DNA of 64,000 nucleotides from Plantago major. Its lineage: Eukaryota > Streptophyta > Magnoliopsida > Lamiales > Plantaginaceae. A program made the translations under genes and the position numbers. Shown piece after piece: positions 22,377-33,540 of the stretch. A model generated the notes under the pieces. That model saw nothing but the letters and a program-made list of their open reading frames with translations. It was not told where the DNA came from and made no database searches. The stretch is from contig CM048844.1 in the NCBI GenBank assembly GCA_026545765.1, forward strand, positions 62,237,035 through 62,301,034, written 5' to 3'. The first letter of the stretch is position 1. The number at the start of each line of letters is the position of its first letter.

Positions 22377-23662
22377 ACTCTAAACTGTACTTCACAGGCC
22401 AGACACTTTCGATCCCTTTTTATCTCTCCACTCTGAGCTTGAGGACATGCTTGAGTTTCGGTTTGGGGAGGGAATGTGAGGCTCTTCAGTTTCTCGCCTG
22501 TGTTTCTATGTGTTTTTTCATATGGAGTCTTTCGTTTGTCCGGGTTATTTTTCCAAGTTTTGAGTATCTATTGTAAGTTGTAAATCCACTTAATGCCTTT
22601 GTTTTGTTTGAAATGTAACTGGAAGTAGCCTAGTGCATTGTTAATTCCTTAAGGTCTGTTTCTCTTGCAAATAGCTAGTCTGTCCAGTCCTTTATTCCAA
22701 CAGCCGTGAGAAACCTGAGCCGATGAAAAAATATTGTACCAGCATTTGTATTGTGTGATTCCTGGGATGTGCAAGTTTTTACAAATTACTTGCGCCTTTT
22801 CATACTTACGTGTACTCATTTTGTTTGGGGATGACGAACGGCATGCTTTTAATTTAGAGTTCTCTAACTTTTAAACCCTGTTCTAAAGAACAGGTTTGGG
22901 GAAGAGTTATTTACTTGTTTACGACTAATTTTTGAGCTTTATATGCTTGATTGTGTTTGTGTCTGTTGCTGTTTCCAAAGCTATCTGAATTTAATCTCGG
23001 GGTGGATCTATGGTCTTAGTTGATCACCGTCTGTCGTGTTGGGCATGTTTCAGATACTACCTATATACCGGCGTGGCCCTTAAAGCTATATGACCGTGAG
23101 GGTTGATGGCATGTATACGAAACTAACACGCAAAAAAAGTGCGGACTTTCTGTAAAATAGACACCCGTCAAAATTTTGAGATAAAAGAGCCCAATGAGGC
23201 CATGCATTGAATACTGTGCAATAATGGTTTATGTTTGGTTTGAAAGTGAAAAAGGGAACAGCACAGGTCTTGAACATTTGTTATAAGTCATTTTTGGAAA
23301 AACAAAGTCCCTTCTGATCCGTTTGATTTGAGTACATTAGCGTAAGATGGTCTAGGCATTCTTGTGATGCGAGTCACCGTCCCAGTTTACTTTTTGAGCG
23401 ACTAACCCTATTGCACACTTCCAAAGAGAGTAGAGATTGCATATTATTCCTGTGAGGAACTAGCCTTCTAGACTTAAGAGTTATTTGCTTGAGAAACATT
23501 TTTTTTGGAATTATCTGTGCACTTCTCTGCCAAGGTTACTTGAGAACAAAACATCTGCATTTGTTGGACTTAATGCTTTCAATGGTAGATTCGATTACTT
23601 GGATTCGTAACTCTTGTATTTGCCTACATGGTTGGGAGTATAGTGTGTTTTTAGGCTGTGTG
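22377..23662 (+). other. Element B 3' untranslated region
   Basis: No gene. Near the start GAGGACATGCTTGAGTTT precedes GGTTTGGGGAGGG (about 22440-22480), an internal copy of the polypurine pattern. At 22877-22894 is a perfect 8-bp inverted repeat (CCTGTTCT-AA-AGAACAGG) followed by TTTGGGGAAG. At about 23025-23195 lies the conserved block containing ATACCGGCGTGGCCCT, also found in A, D and E. Confidence 0.75.
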
Positions 23663-23700
23663 TTTGCTCGAGGACGAGCAAAGGTTCGGTTTGGGGATTT
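23663..23700 (+). promoter_or_regulatory. Element B polypurine tract and 3' motif
   Basis: GCTCGAGGACGAGC, AAAGGTTC and GGTTTGGGGATTT run directly into the LTR start at 23701. Confidence 0.88.
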
Positions 23701-25052
23701 TGATGAGACAATATTCTAACGTCTCATTTGGTCCTTTTTAGCGGTCATTGTGAGTCTTTGTCTTTAGTTTTATAGTCTTTTTAGTTCGCTTTTACGCTTT
23801 GGTGTTTTGTTTAGATTTTGTAGGAATCGATGTCTTTTGAGCTAAATGAGGACGAGCTGTTTAGCATAGCTCGCCGCGGCGAGGGATTCGGTCCGCCGCG
23901 GCGAAATTTTACGAGCTTGCACTTGGGAATTGCAGGAAGGCTCGCTGTGGTGAGAATTTGCGAATGGAGCCTCTGATTTGAATATTGAAGCTCGCCGCGG
24001 CGGAGCACCTTGCTCGCTGCGGCGAAATTATGCGAGGCTATATATATTGCGATAAAGAAGGCTTGCCGCGGCGAGGAAATCAGTTCGCCGCGGTGATATT
24101 TTGCGAATGGCTCCCCTGTTTTGAAGGAAGACGCTCGCCGAGGCAAGGGATTCAATCCACCGCGGCGAGAATTTGTGATCTGGATATATAATCGACAAAA
24201 GGAAGCTCGCCGCAGCGAGACACGCAGACTCAAAATTTGTTTTTCTTATTACTTTAGAATTTGTTTTTCTTGAGATATACTTCTTTTAACCTAGTTTTTG
24301 AGAGAGCTCCTAGATTCAGACATTAACATTGAGACATCTTTGGAGCTTGGTTATTCATTGATTTGACTCATCATGATTATTGGTATTGATTTCTCTATTG
24401 CTTTCTTCTTGCAATTCGTTCTTTATCTTTATCGATTGAATTGTTTGTTATTGCATGCAAGTTTCTTATCTATGTTTCGTATGATTATTACCATGAATCT
24501 CTGTATAAAATTATCTATTATGAGTAGCTAAACACCTTTGAATACAGTAGTATGTGAAGGTTATTCATATTCGTTCTAGGGTTTATCAAATCACTCATAT
24601 AAGTTAGTCTCGTATAAAATCTTCGTAAAAACCTTCGATTCGATAAGTCCGTATTAAATTCTCTAAATTGTTCATGTTTAAGGATCGCAAATTGACGACT
24701 CACGATTTCTCCAGTATAATATATCCTAAGAACAATTGGTTGAATCGAATTGATTAATTTACTGTACAACAACCGTGTGACAAATATGAGTGTTATCCCG
24801 AGTTCGAATTAGCATAATTGGATCTTGCTACTGTATTCATCTTTCTGGCATTGTTGATCGTAATCTTATCTTTAATTAATCTAGTTAGAAGTATACAAAA
24901 ACCATCAATCAAACTGTTACTGGCAAGTATCTGTCTACTCTCACTGCTACATAGCTTGATTAATTCCCTAGAGATCAATCACGAGTTAGGCTTTGGTCTG
25001 CAACTACAGCTTAATCTCTAATTGCTTTTTAGAGTATAATTTGCGCTCATCA
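23701..25052 (+). repeat. Element B 3' LTR (1,352 bp)
   Basis: Direct repeat of 15926-17244. The palindrome array (about 23872-24222) differs from that of the 5' LTR: unit 2 has a single palindrome where the 5' LTR has two, and unit 3 has two where the 5' LTR has one. It keeps both segments deleted near the middle of the 5' LTR. Confidence 0.96.
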
Positions 25053-25057
25053 ATCGT

Positions 25058-25497
25058 TGTGAACTTGCATCAGTCTTTACCTCTAATTAGTATATATCCG
25101 GATGAGGGCATAGCTAGTGACAAGCTTTTTGCCGTAACTCATACGTACTTATAATCTGTATCTGGTTCGATTTTGCAATTGGAAAGTGTTGCATTCGCGG
25201 GCAGTGTACTAATAGCTATATCACGTCAGCACTTTTCAAAGATCATCTTACTTCGTTTTAATTGTAGAAATTGCATGATCTAGGTATTACCTTGTCTTGT
25301 AATTGTAATTTGTTGTAGGGTTTTGAAGTATCAACCTTAACCACACTATCTGCTTACAACTCACACCTTGAGGCTACACATTAAAACTAGCTTAATCAAT
25401 TCCTCAAGAGAACGACTCTGTGGTTTAAACATTGTTGTACTACGACAACTGCTTTACTACTTGTGTTATTCTACAAGTATTAATTTTGAGCGCATCA
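25058..25497 (+). repeat. Element C 5' LTR, second part
   Basis: Resumes after element B and matches 29416-29853, ending GAGCGCATCA. The LTR is thus about 1.18 kb once B is removed. Confidence 0.93.
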
Positions 25498-25502
25498 AAA
25501 TT

Positions 25503-25521
25503 TGGCGCCGATGCCGGGGAA
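25503..25521 (+). promoter_or_regulatory. Element C primer-binding site
   Basis: TGGCGCCGATGCCGGGGAA lies five bases after the LTR end. It differs from the B, E and G sites mainly at the GA of GATGCC. Confidence 0.9.
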
Positions 25522-25693
25522 TTGATTCCTACGTTGTTCAATAGTTGCGTATTTTATTTTTATCTTATTCGAAACCCAAGAAAAAATCTGAAAATTTCAA
25601 AAAAAAAAAAAAAAATAGTTTCATCAGGTCGTTTCAATTTGAGGCATCTAATAGAACTCATAAGAACAGGTACTACTTTTCGAGTTAAGTTAT

Positions 25694-27174
25694 TTGTTTC
25701 ATTTCAAGTTTATGCAAGTGAGACGTTCGTTGAAATCTCCGTTGACTGAACGAAACAACGACCTAGAGAGGGAAATCCGGGAAAGAAGAAGGAACCTAAC
25801 GAAAGTTACCATGTCGGAAGAAGGCACAAGTACCAACAACAGCATACCAACAAGAACGGTGACGACCGAAATTGCAAACGCCCTTGAAACTGCAAATGCG
25901 CCTAGGAGGGAGTTTGGGGAGTACATGCAGCCCGCGGTGCAAGTGTTTGGATCTCCGATTGAGCTTCCAACAGCAGCAAGGAACCTGGAGATCAAGAATC
26001 ACCACTTCCACGACATACCCAAGTTCTACGGGCATGCAAACGAAGATGTGATGAAATTCTTGAAGGAATTCGAGGCGTTAGTGGGGAGGATTCCGATAGG
26101 TGTGAACTCCGAAGTTATGGACGGCAACGTCCATAAGAAGTTGTTCCCAATGTGCTTGAAGATCTCGCGAAAACGTGGCTCTTGCACCTTCCGGAGAACT
26201 CTTTGAGGATCTGGGAGGATGTTTTCAAGGTCTTCATGGGGAAGTACTTTCCATATTCGAAAACCTCGAACCTAAGGAGTTAAATCGCCCACTTTCAGCA
26301 GCGATATGACGAGAGCATATATGAGGCTCGAGAGTGATTTAAGTACCTGCTGGCCCAATGTCCACACAACCGGTTTGACACGATGACGTTGTGTCAGAGC
26401 TTCTATGAAGAGCTTGATGTAACAACATAGATGCTTGTGGACATGAGTTTGGGTTGCTCGAAAATGCAAAGAACAGTAGAGGAGATAGAAGCTGCCATTG
26501 ACAAATTGGCACAAGCTTCTCAACACAAGGGTGTAAGGGGCCGAGAAAAAGGAAAAGGCGAAGCCAAGGCCGCCGGAGACGTTAGGGCTCCAGACTTCAA
26601 CCGAATGCTAGAAGACATGCAACAGGTCAAGATGGCTGTGACCGTTGCCGTACTAACCCAGCAATCCAACGAACAATGTGGAATGTGCTATAACTCCGGG
26701 CATGGTGCTAACGTGTGCAGGTTTCCACAAGCTCGAGAGATGAACCCGAACCTCACGGAGGAAGTGCATTGGGTCGATAAGCAAGGAGTGAGGCACCCAG
26801 GGTTAGTGCCGTACAGGAAGTCAATGGAATACGGGGACCGTAGGATGTTGAGTTACTCAAACAATAACTATGAGAACTACGTTCCACCTGCGCCACAGAA
26901 TGAGGCGCCCATTGAAGCTGCCAGCCAGGGAAGACCACCCAGGGACGATCTTGCCGGCAGGATCAAGATGATCATAGAGAACTCCGATCGCTTCTACAAA
27001 CAGTCGAGCCAAATCCAGGAGAGGAATGATAAGTGGTTCGAGGTGCTAGAGAATTCAGCAACGAGGATCGAGAACATGGTCGGAGAACTGATGGTGAGGT
27101 CGCAAAGACGGGAACAAGGAAAGTTCCCGAGCGCTACGGAGAAAGCCCAGGCCATCGATGATGCCAAGGAGTGA
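25694..27174 (+). pseudogene. gag: Element C gag (only gene of the element)
   Basis: The frame from 25694 (probable start ATG 25709 or the later MSEEGTSTNN at 25811) encodes the Gag N-terminus and core with FHDIPKFYGHANEDVMKFLKEF, ending early at 26206 after a frameshift near 26160. The middle (26210-26430) is degraded by stops. From 26431 a 247-codon frame is intact: Lys/Gly-rich linker, a CCHC zinc knuckle (CGMCYNSGHGANVC at about 26680), a NENYVPPAPQN-like proline stretch and a helical C-terminus containing RFYKQSSQIQERNDK. E Gag shares both the core (KFYGMANEDVIRFLKEF) and the C-terminal helix, so C and E belong to one family. The TGA at 27174 is followed by noncoding sequence, not by protease. 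Confidence 0.88.
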
Positions 27175-28622
27175 AGCTGTGGAAATGTCGATGCTAACGA
27201 CTATAACCAAAGCATGATTTACCGCTTTGCACGTAGGACGTAGAATGCATTTAGGTAACCTCATGTTTAATTTCCCGCATCGAATTTCGAACAATTTACT
27301 GCTTTCAAAGGGTAGCTTCTTAATTTTCTTAAAATTTATTTCATTACATTATTATTATGAAAAAACTAAAAATTTTAAGGGCCCTACACGGTAAGTTTAG
27401 GGGAAAGAAGACCTCACCACGGTCTAAGTAGAATGGAACACTGTTCAATTCTGCTTGGACCGCGATCCTTCTCCCAAGCCTAACCGGAATAAGCCCCCGA
27501 GTAGTAAAGATGAAGACAGACTTTTTTCTCTTCACTTTTGAAAAATCGGACATTCAAAAAGGCGACTGAGCACCTAGCGCGAATGCGTAAAGCTCAGACG
27601 GATGACTGGCAGGAACAAAGAGGAGGCTCATCTTCCGGAACCCATGGTCCGCCCTCCTTCCAGTGATCATGCCGACCGCGGCATACTACGGACGGTAACT
27701 CTGAACTTTCTCCTTTTTATTTAATCCTTATGCTAGGACCTAGCTGTCGAATAGGTTTAGGGAGGGAAGTTGTATCATATGCTTACGTGCCTCGGATATT
27801 TGCTGCCTTGTATATATTGTATATATGTGTTTTTTCTTTTCTTTTTCATTTTTGCGATTATGTGGGGTGGTATGTTAGCCACCTTTGTGTGATTGCAGTT
27901 TAGTCGAGTCTTTTGGCCTATTTCAAATTTTTTTGTGTCGAGTCTTGAGTTCTTTTTACAAGTCTGGTTATCTATTGCCTTAGTTAAGCCTTTTTACTGA
28001 TGTGATCTGAGATGGTCTCTGGCTGAGTGCTAAGGAATTTTCGAAAATCACTCTAGTTCATTTCACTTGTAAATAAAAAGTCTCCCTGTTTTAGTAGTAA
28101 ATAAGGGTATTCGCTCAAGACTTAACTTAGGATGGTGACAACAAACGTCACAAGCTGCCACTAATATTACATGCTTTTGCACTCAAATCAAACGAGTCAG
28201 GAAGGACTTTTTAGTAAAGGGGTCGAAACCAAATACAAGGAAATGAAATTAGTTGTCGTTCTCGTGCTTTGCTCTTCTTTCACGTTTATTTCTTTTTTTT
28301 TTTCTATCTCAATGTTGCAAGTGTATCCCAATAGGTTGCCTAAGATCCGTACTTTTGTACGTGTCACTTCCAGATGAGAGACTTGAGAGTTGCACCATTA
28401 TCTTCCTTTGTGAGGGACTACTAGGATAGGATTAAGTTTTATTTGCTTGTGAAATGGAAGATTGTGATCTTTGCAAAGCTACTTATAAAAGTTACAGGGG
28501 ATAGAAGTTTACATCAAAATAAAGGCTTATCTCTGGTAATACTTGCTCCGGTAGATTGTCCATTGAACTCTTCTGTGTTTCGTCATATCTATTTGTTTTT
28601 TCTTTTTCTAGGTTTTAGAGTT
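27175..28622 (+). other. Element C 3' noncoding region
   Basis: No gene. Around 27380-27720 are inverted GC-rich pieces (ACCACGGTCTAAG... and GACCGCGATCC, CGACCGCGGC). GGTTTAGGGAGGGAAG at about 27757 resembles the internal purine tract of A, B and E. A short part near 28310-28370 (ACTTTTGTACGTGTC) resembles the conserved 3' block of other elements. Confidence 0.65.
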
Positions 28623-28661
28623 GTTTGCTCGAGGATGAGCAAAGGTTCGGTTTGGCGAGTT
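28623..28661 (+). promoter_or_regulatory. Element C polypurine tract and 3' motif
   Basis: GCTCGAGGATGAGC, AAAGGTTC and GGTTTGGCGAGTT abut the LTR. One C interrupts the purine run. Confidence 0.85.
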
Positions 28662-29853
28662 TGATGAGTCGATATTTTAACGACTCATTTAGTGCCTTTT
28701 TCCGTATTTTGTTGCGTCTTTTAGCCTTTATTTAGTGTTTTTTGATCCGTGTCACGTTTGGGTTTTTTGCGTGTTTTTGTGTATTTTTAGGTGTCTTAGT
28801 GTCATTGGCAAGGAAATGGAGGACCAAAGTGCAAAGAAGACTTCAAAACATTCTAGAAGCACCACTAGGCCAAGTTAGTGGGCCACTACTCCAAGAGAGG
28901 TGACGTGGAGGTTAGAAAAAGGAGAGAAAAGTGGAGAAAATGGGAAAAATAGAGGAGTTCCCGGAGACATGGCTCACCGCGGTGAGCCCCACATCCAAAC
29001 GGGCTCACCGCGGTAAAACGAAGCAGAAAACAAGGCAGGAAGTCCAGAATGCGGTGAGGAGGATTCCCAAAAGAGCCTCATCACGGTGAGCTCTGTTTGA
29101 CAGAATCAACCCATGTTTTTTTGGCAGTTTTTCCCATGATTTCTAGTTTCTTCCTTGTTCTTATAAATAGACCACTTGTATCAGTCATTAGGACATATCT
29201 TCATTACTTCTACTTTCATATTTTCAATTCTAAGCATTGTACACACTTAGAGATTTCAACCTCTCTTTTAATTCGAAGAAGCATTATTGATATTTTTGAC
29301 GAGCGCAGGGACCAATAGGCACACAAGTATTCAATAGTACGAGTTAGCCGGTTGCTGTTAATAACTTGTATTGTGACATATTGATATCTGATCGTTGAAC
29401 GCATGCTTGATCGTTGTGAACTTGCATCAGTCTTTACCTCTAATTAGTATATATCCGGATGAGGGCATAGCTAGTGACAAGCTTTTTGCCGTAACTCATA
29501 CGTAATTATAATCTGTATCTGGTTCGATTTTGCAATAGCAAAGTGTTGCATTTGCGTGCTATGTACCATTAGCTATATCGCGTCAGCACTTTTGAAAGAT
29601 CAGCTTACATCGTTTTAATTGTAGAAATTGCATGATCTAGGTATTACCTTGTCTTTAATTGTAATTTGTTGTAGGGTTTTGAAGTATCAACCTTACCCAC
29701 ACTATCTGTTTACAACTCACACCTTGAGCCTACACCTTAGAACTAGCTTAATCAATTCCTCGAGAGAACAACCCTGTGGTTTAAGCATTGTTGTACTAGG
29801 ACAACCGCTTTACTACTTGTGTTATTTTACAAGTATTAATTTTGAGCGCATCA
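28662..29853 (+). repeat. Element C 3' LTR (1,192 bp)
   Basis: Starts TGATGAGTCG and ends GAGCGCATCA. Its first 25 bases after TG form an 8-bp stem (ATGAGTCG / CGACTCAT). Palindromes CTCACCGCGGTGAG and related forms are at about 28972-29015 and 29048-29096, and TTATAAATAG is near 29161. Confidence 0.94.
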
Positions 29854-29858
29854 AAATG

Positions 29859-30655
29859 TTAGATGATATAGTGGTCGAACTATCCAGGGAAGAGTCTGAA
29901 GAAGGGAATGGACTTAAGGAGGCAAACAACATCCAAGATTGTGGGCCATTAGCAACACGAACTCCTCTGCCAGGCCAAGCTTGGCACGAAGTTAAGCAAC
30001 ACCGGAGTCGACCTTTGACCCCCATAACACCGGTAAGAGTAACCGCACCAACCACACCAGCTCAACTGGGAATACCCCTTATGGATGAGAAGATCAATCA
30101 CATCATTGAGGAGCTGAAGGGAGTAAGGAACTTTATGGAAAATCAAAAGGAAAAGGACGACAAGGTGGAGGCCTTTATTGAAAGAGCAGATGAAAAGCAA
30201 TGCAGGATCAACGAGAAGGTAGAATAGGTAGAGGAGAGCTTGGCAAACGTAACAGAAAGACTGATGATGCTTCTCGAGCAATGTCATGAGGAGAAAGAAG
30301 AATATGAAGAGTGTGAAGAAGAGGAGGAAACCATAATGCAGATAGATGCAAAAGAAAAGCAGACTTCTAAAAAACTTCTCGATATGCTTTCTCACTCTCA
30401 CTTTAACATTACCTTATCTAGTGAAATACGTATGGAAGTTGATTCTATGAGACTGTGAAAGTACCTCTACGGGGAAAAGAACCAATTAGAAAATTTCAGG
30501 AGGAATAAGAGGAAAGAAAATCCCTATTTCCGAACCAATGTTCCCAGGAGGCAAGTTAACCCTTTAGCACTTCAAGTTGTAGTCAACATAGGGAGTGAAA
30601 AGGTAGTAGGGACTCTGGACTTGGAAGCCGATGTGAATGTTATCCCTCTAGAGAT
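29859..30655 (+). pseudogene. gag: Element D gag-protease, segment 2
   Basis: This continues segment 1 in phase: codon 15182-15184 is followed by TTA at 29859 once C and one target copy are removed. It encodes an acidic stretch, a proline-rich region (PLTPITPVRVTAPTTPAQ), a Lys/Glu-rich coiled-coil-like part and the start of the protease. In-frame stops are TAG at 30225 and TGA at about 30456; between them the frame is clean. The protease site reads LDLEAD, keeping the Asp but with Glu in place of the usual Gly. The frame is cut at 30655 (CTAGAGAT) by element E and resumes at 36714. No zinc knuckle is seen. Confidence 0.83.
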
Positions 30656-31931
30656 TGATATGCTCAAATGGATACCTGGAAACAAGTAGCAAGAAGTTGT
30701 TGTAGAATAAACAAAGCTAAACACAGAGTCGTTCGCTAAGGAAACAATTAAGCTACCAAGCAATTGAAAGAAAAAAGTCACTTGTGTAAACTGTTTGAAT
30801 TGTTTGAGTTGCGAACAACTAATAACTAGAAAATAGAAAAGTAGATTACTATTTTAAATATGAGAGAGAAGAGAGCACAGTAGTTAGATCAAGTGGTGCT
30901 AATTCGCTCTAGGGAAATCGTTCATACTTGTCACATGGTCGGTGTACTTAAAACATTCAATCCAATTCCACCAAACGTTATTTGAAAATATTTGAACTAG
31001 AGTAATCGTGGGTCGTCAATCCACGATTCTTAACCGAAAACGACTTTGAGAATCTTTGAACTAGCTTATTGGATTGAAGGGTTTTGACGAAGATATTTGA
31101 ACTAGACGAACCTATATGAACGAATCCTAACCCTAGAAGCGAATACGCAATCATCGTCACATCACTACCGTGTTCGGAGTGGTTTAGCTACTCATGATAG
31201 ATTGAAAGATGAAAGACTTCAAGATATTGCTCATGATAAACATAAACATAATGATAATCGCATGCAAGCTCATACAATTTGACAAATAAGAATAAGAACG
31301 AATTGTAAAGAGATAAACAATAGAGGATTACCACGGTGATCAGGAATTTGATATCGATAAATCAATCAAGGATAAAACCAAGCTCCAAAATTTATCTCAA
31401 TGTCAAAAAGTATCAAATTGGAGCCTTTCTATGAACTAGGTTAAAAGAAAGTATGAAAATGTATTATTGATTCTAAGCTAATAAAGAAAAACGAATTCTG
31501 GAGGCCGACGCTCGCCGTGGCGGGAAAATAACCTCGCCGCGGCGAGTCTTCTATTATCGCAGATGTATATCCCTCGAAATTTCTCGTCGCGGCGGACAAC
31601 ATTCCTCGCCGCGGCGAGCCTCTCAAGAGCTTCAGTTTCCAGCTTCGTAAAATCTCACCGCGGCGGGAAGGATACCTCGCCACGGCGAGCTCAACTTTGT
31701 AGAAGTCCAAGTGCCGTTGTAAAATCTCGCCGCACTGAGCCAAATACTTCGCCGTGGCGAGCTTGGGCGACCTTAAATCCCCCAATTGAACTTAAAAACC
31801 TGAATTCCTAGAAAACAAGATCAAAATACCAAAGCATAAAATTGTACAAAAAACAACTATTAAACTAAAGACAAAGACTCACAAAGACCGCTGAAAAGGA
31901 CCAAATGAGACTCTAAATTATAGTCTCATCA
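30656..31931 (-). repeat. Element E 3' LTR (1,276 bp)
   Basis: Bounded by TGATATG and CTCATCA on the plus strand. The palindrome array is at 31510-31763, with paired CTCGCCGCGGCGAG-type palindromes 22 bp apart. Two of these pairs are collapsed to one palindrome in the other LTR of E. Confidence 0.95.
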
Positions 31932-31968
31932 AAGTCCCCAAACTGAACCTTTGCTCGTCCGCAAGCAA
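31932..31968 (-). promoter_or_regulatory. Element E polypurine tract and 3' motif
   Basis: On the minus strand it reads GCTTGCGGACGAGC, AAAGGTTC and AGTTTGGGGACTT, against the LTR start. Confidence 0.85.
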
Positions 31969-33540
31969 ATAAACAAACCTAGACAAAAAATAGACTCCAA
32001 CCACGAAAACAAACAAAGAGTCAAGGTCCCAAGTGACCGAATCTACCATTGTAAACAGTAAGTCCACGAGATGCAAAGATTTTGTTATCAAACCAACTTT
32101 GGCAAAAGAGAGCACAAAAAATCAAACACAATCGTTTCCCAGACAAATAGCACTTAAGTGTAGCTCACTAGTCCCTCACAGGTGAATGTAGTGTATCTCT
32201 CACACTCATGGAAGTATCCAAATGGGGTATATGCTCAAAAGTAAACTGGGAAGGCGACTCGCATCACAACGGTGCCTAAAATATCTTATGCTTTTGCACT
32301 CGTCTCATTAGATCGAAAGGGGCTTAACTGGCGACTCATTTTTTTTTTAAGAAAACAAAACCTGGAACTGCTCCCCCTAATCACGTCAAACGATTCAAAT
32401 CTCAATCAAATTCTTCACTGTATATTTAGTGCTTGGCCTCATTGGGCTCTTTTAATCTCAATTTTTTGTAAGTGTCTATTTTACCGAAAGTCCACACTTT
32501 TGTGCATGTCAGTTAGGTGAACGTGCCATTAACCCTCACGGACATATGGTTTTTTAGGACCACGCCGGTATATAGATAGTATTTGAAACACGCCTAACAC
32601 GACTAACGGTGATCAATGAAGACCATAGATCCACCCCGAGATTCAAATATCAATAAGCTTTTAGGGAGCAGTAAACAAACTTTTCCGCAATAATGCAAAA
32701 CAACACATAAAAGTCGCAAGATAACAGTTCTCTCCACAAACCTGTTCCTTGGAACAGGGGGAAGAGCTTAAAAAGGGCATTCCGTCGTCATCACTAACAA
32801 GACTGAGTACACATAAGTATGAAAAGGCACATGTAATCGTAAAAACTTGCACAACCCAGGAAATTACACAATACATTTGCCGGTACAAAATTTTTTCATC
32901 GGCTCTTAGGCTTCTCATAGGTTTTTTGGACCAAGGAGCTAAACAAACTTGCTATTTAAAAGAGAAATGACCTTGCAGGATTAAAAATACACTGTCCTAC
33001 TTCCAGCTAATCATCAAACAAAACATAAGAAGAAAATTGATTTAACATCTACAATGGACGTTCGACTTGGTCAAAGACTCGGACTCACCACGAAAACACT
33101 TAAAAGGAAATTAACTAGACCGAGACTAACAAAGAAGCTATAGCAGAGAAAGGTGGCTAACATACCACCACAGTCACATAACACACAAAGTGGCTAACAT
33201 ACCACTAGAACATAATACATAGAAATAAAGACGAAAGACTCTAAAGACACAGATAACAGAGAAAAATGCAGACAAGACACTAGAGAGCACATCCCCCTCC
33301 CCAAACCTAAACTCAAGCATGTCCTCAAGCGTAGAGTGAAAAAGAAAAGAAAATGGGAGCTATAGTGACTTGCGTGCTTGTGTACCTTTAAAGTCATGTA
33401 CAAGACTCTTCCATGTTGGCTAACAGGTACTCTGGAAGCTCTTGATTCTTCCGGTTGTTGCAGATCCTTTTCCTCCCCTTCAGATAAGTGTGTATATACA
33501 AGGGTCCAGTGTGCGCCCCTATATACTTCCTGGTGTCAAC
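31969..33540 (-). other. Element E 3' untranslated region
   Basis: No gene. It aligns with the 3' region of element A from the polypurine tract up to about 33410, where A enters its integrase C-terminus; homology ends there. It contains the perfect inverted repeat CCTGTTCC-TT-GGAACAGG at 32741-32758, the conserved block at about 32445-32620, and the internal purine tract (minus strand, about 33290-33305). Two short copies of a TGGCTAACATACCAC repeat lie at about 33150 and 33190. Confidence 0.75.

Larger units (their letters stand above)
15926..25052 (+). mobile_element. Element B: Athila-like gag-pol retrotransposon
   Basis: Complete structure: 5' LTR 15926-17244, primer-binding site, gag-protease, pol, 1.3-kb 3' untranslated region, polypurine tract, 3' LTR 23701-25052. 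A perfect 5-bp target-site duplication ATCGT flanks it (15921-15925 and 25053-25057), and the C LTR is continuous once B and one ATCGT are removed (compare 29411-29425). The element lacks an env/PTP gene. Pol is the best preserved in the window but still broken, so B is at most recently autonomous. Confidence 0.96.
15185..29853 (+). mobile_element. Element C: gag-only non-autonomous LTR element, with B nested in its 5' LTR
   Basis: The 5' LTR starts at 15185 and is interrupted at 15925/25053 by element B; it resumes to 25497. The internal region (25498-28661, about 3.2 kb) holds a primer-binding site, a gag gene and a noncoding 3' part. The 3' LTR is 28662-29853. Flanking 5-mers are AAAGG (15180-15184) and AAATG (29854-29858), a target-site duplication with one mismatch. 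There is no protease, RT or integrase, and the space after gag is too short and too stop-rich for pol. The element disrupted D gag. Confidence 0.9.
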
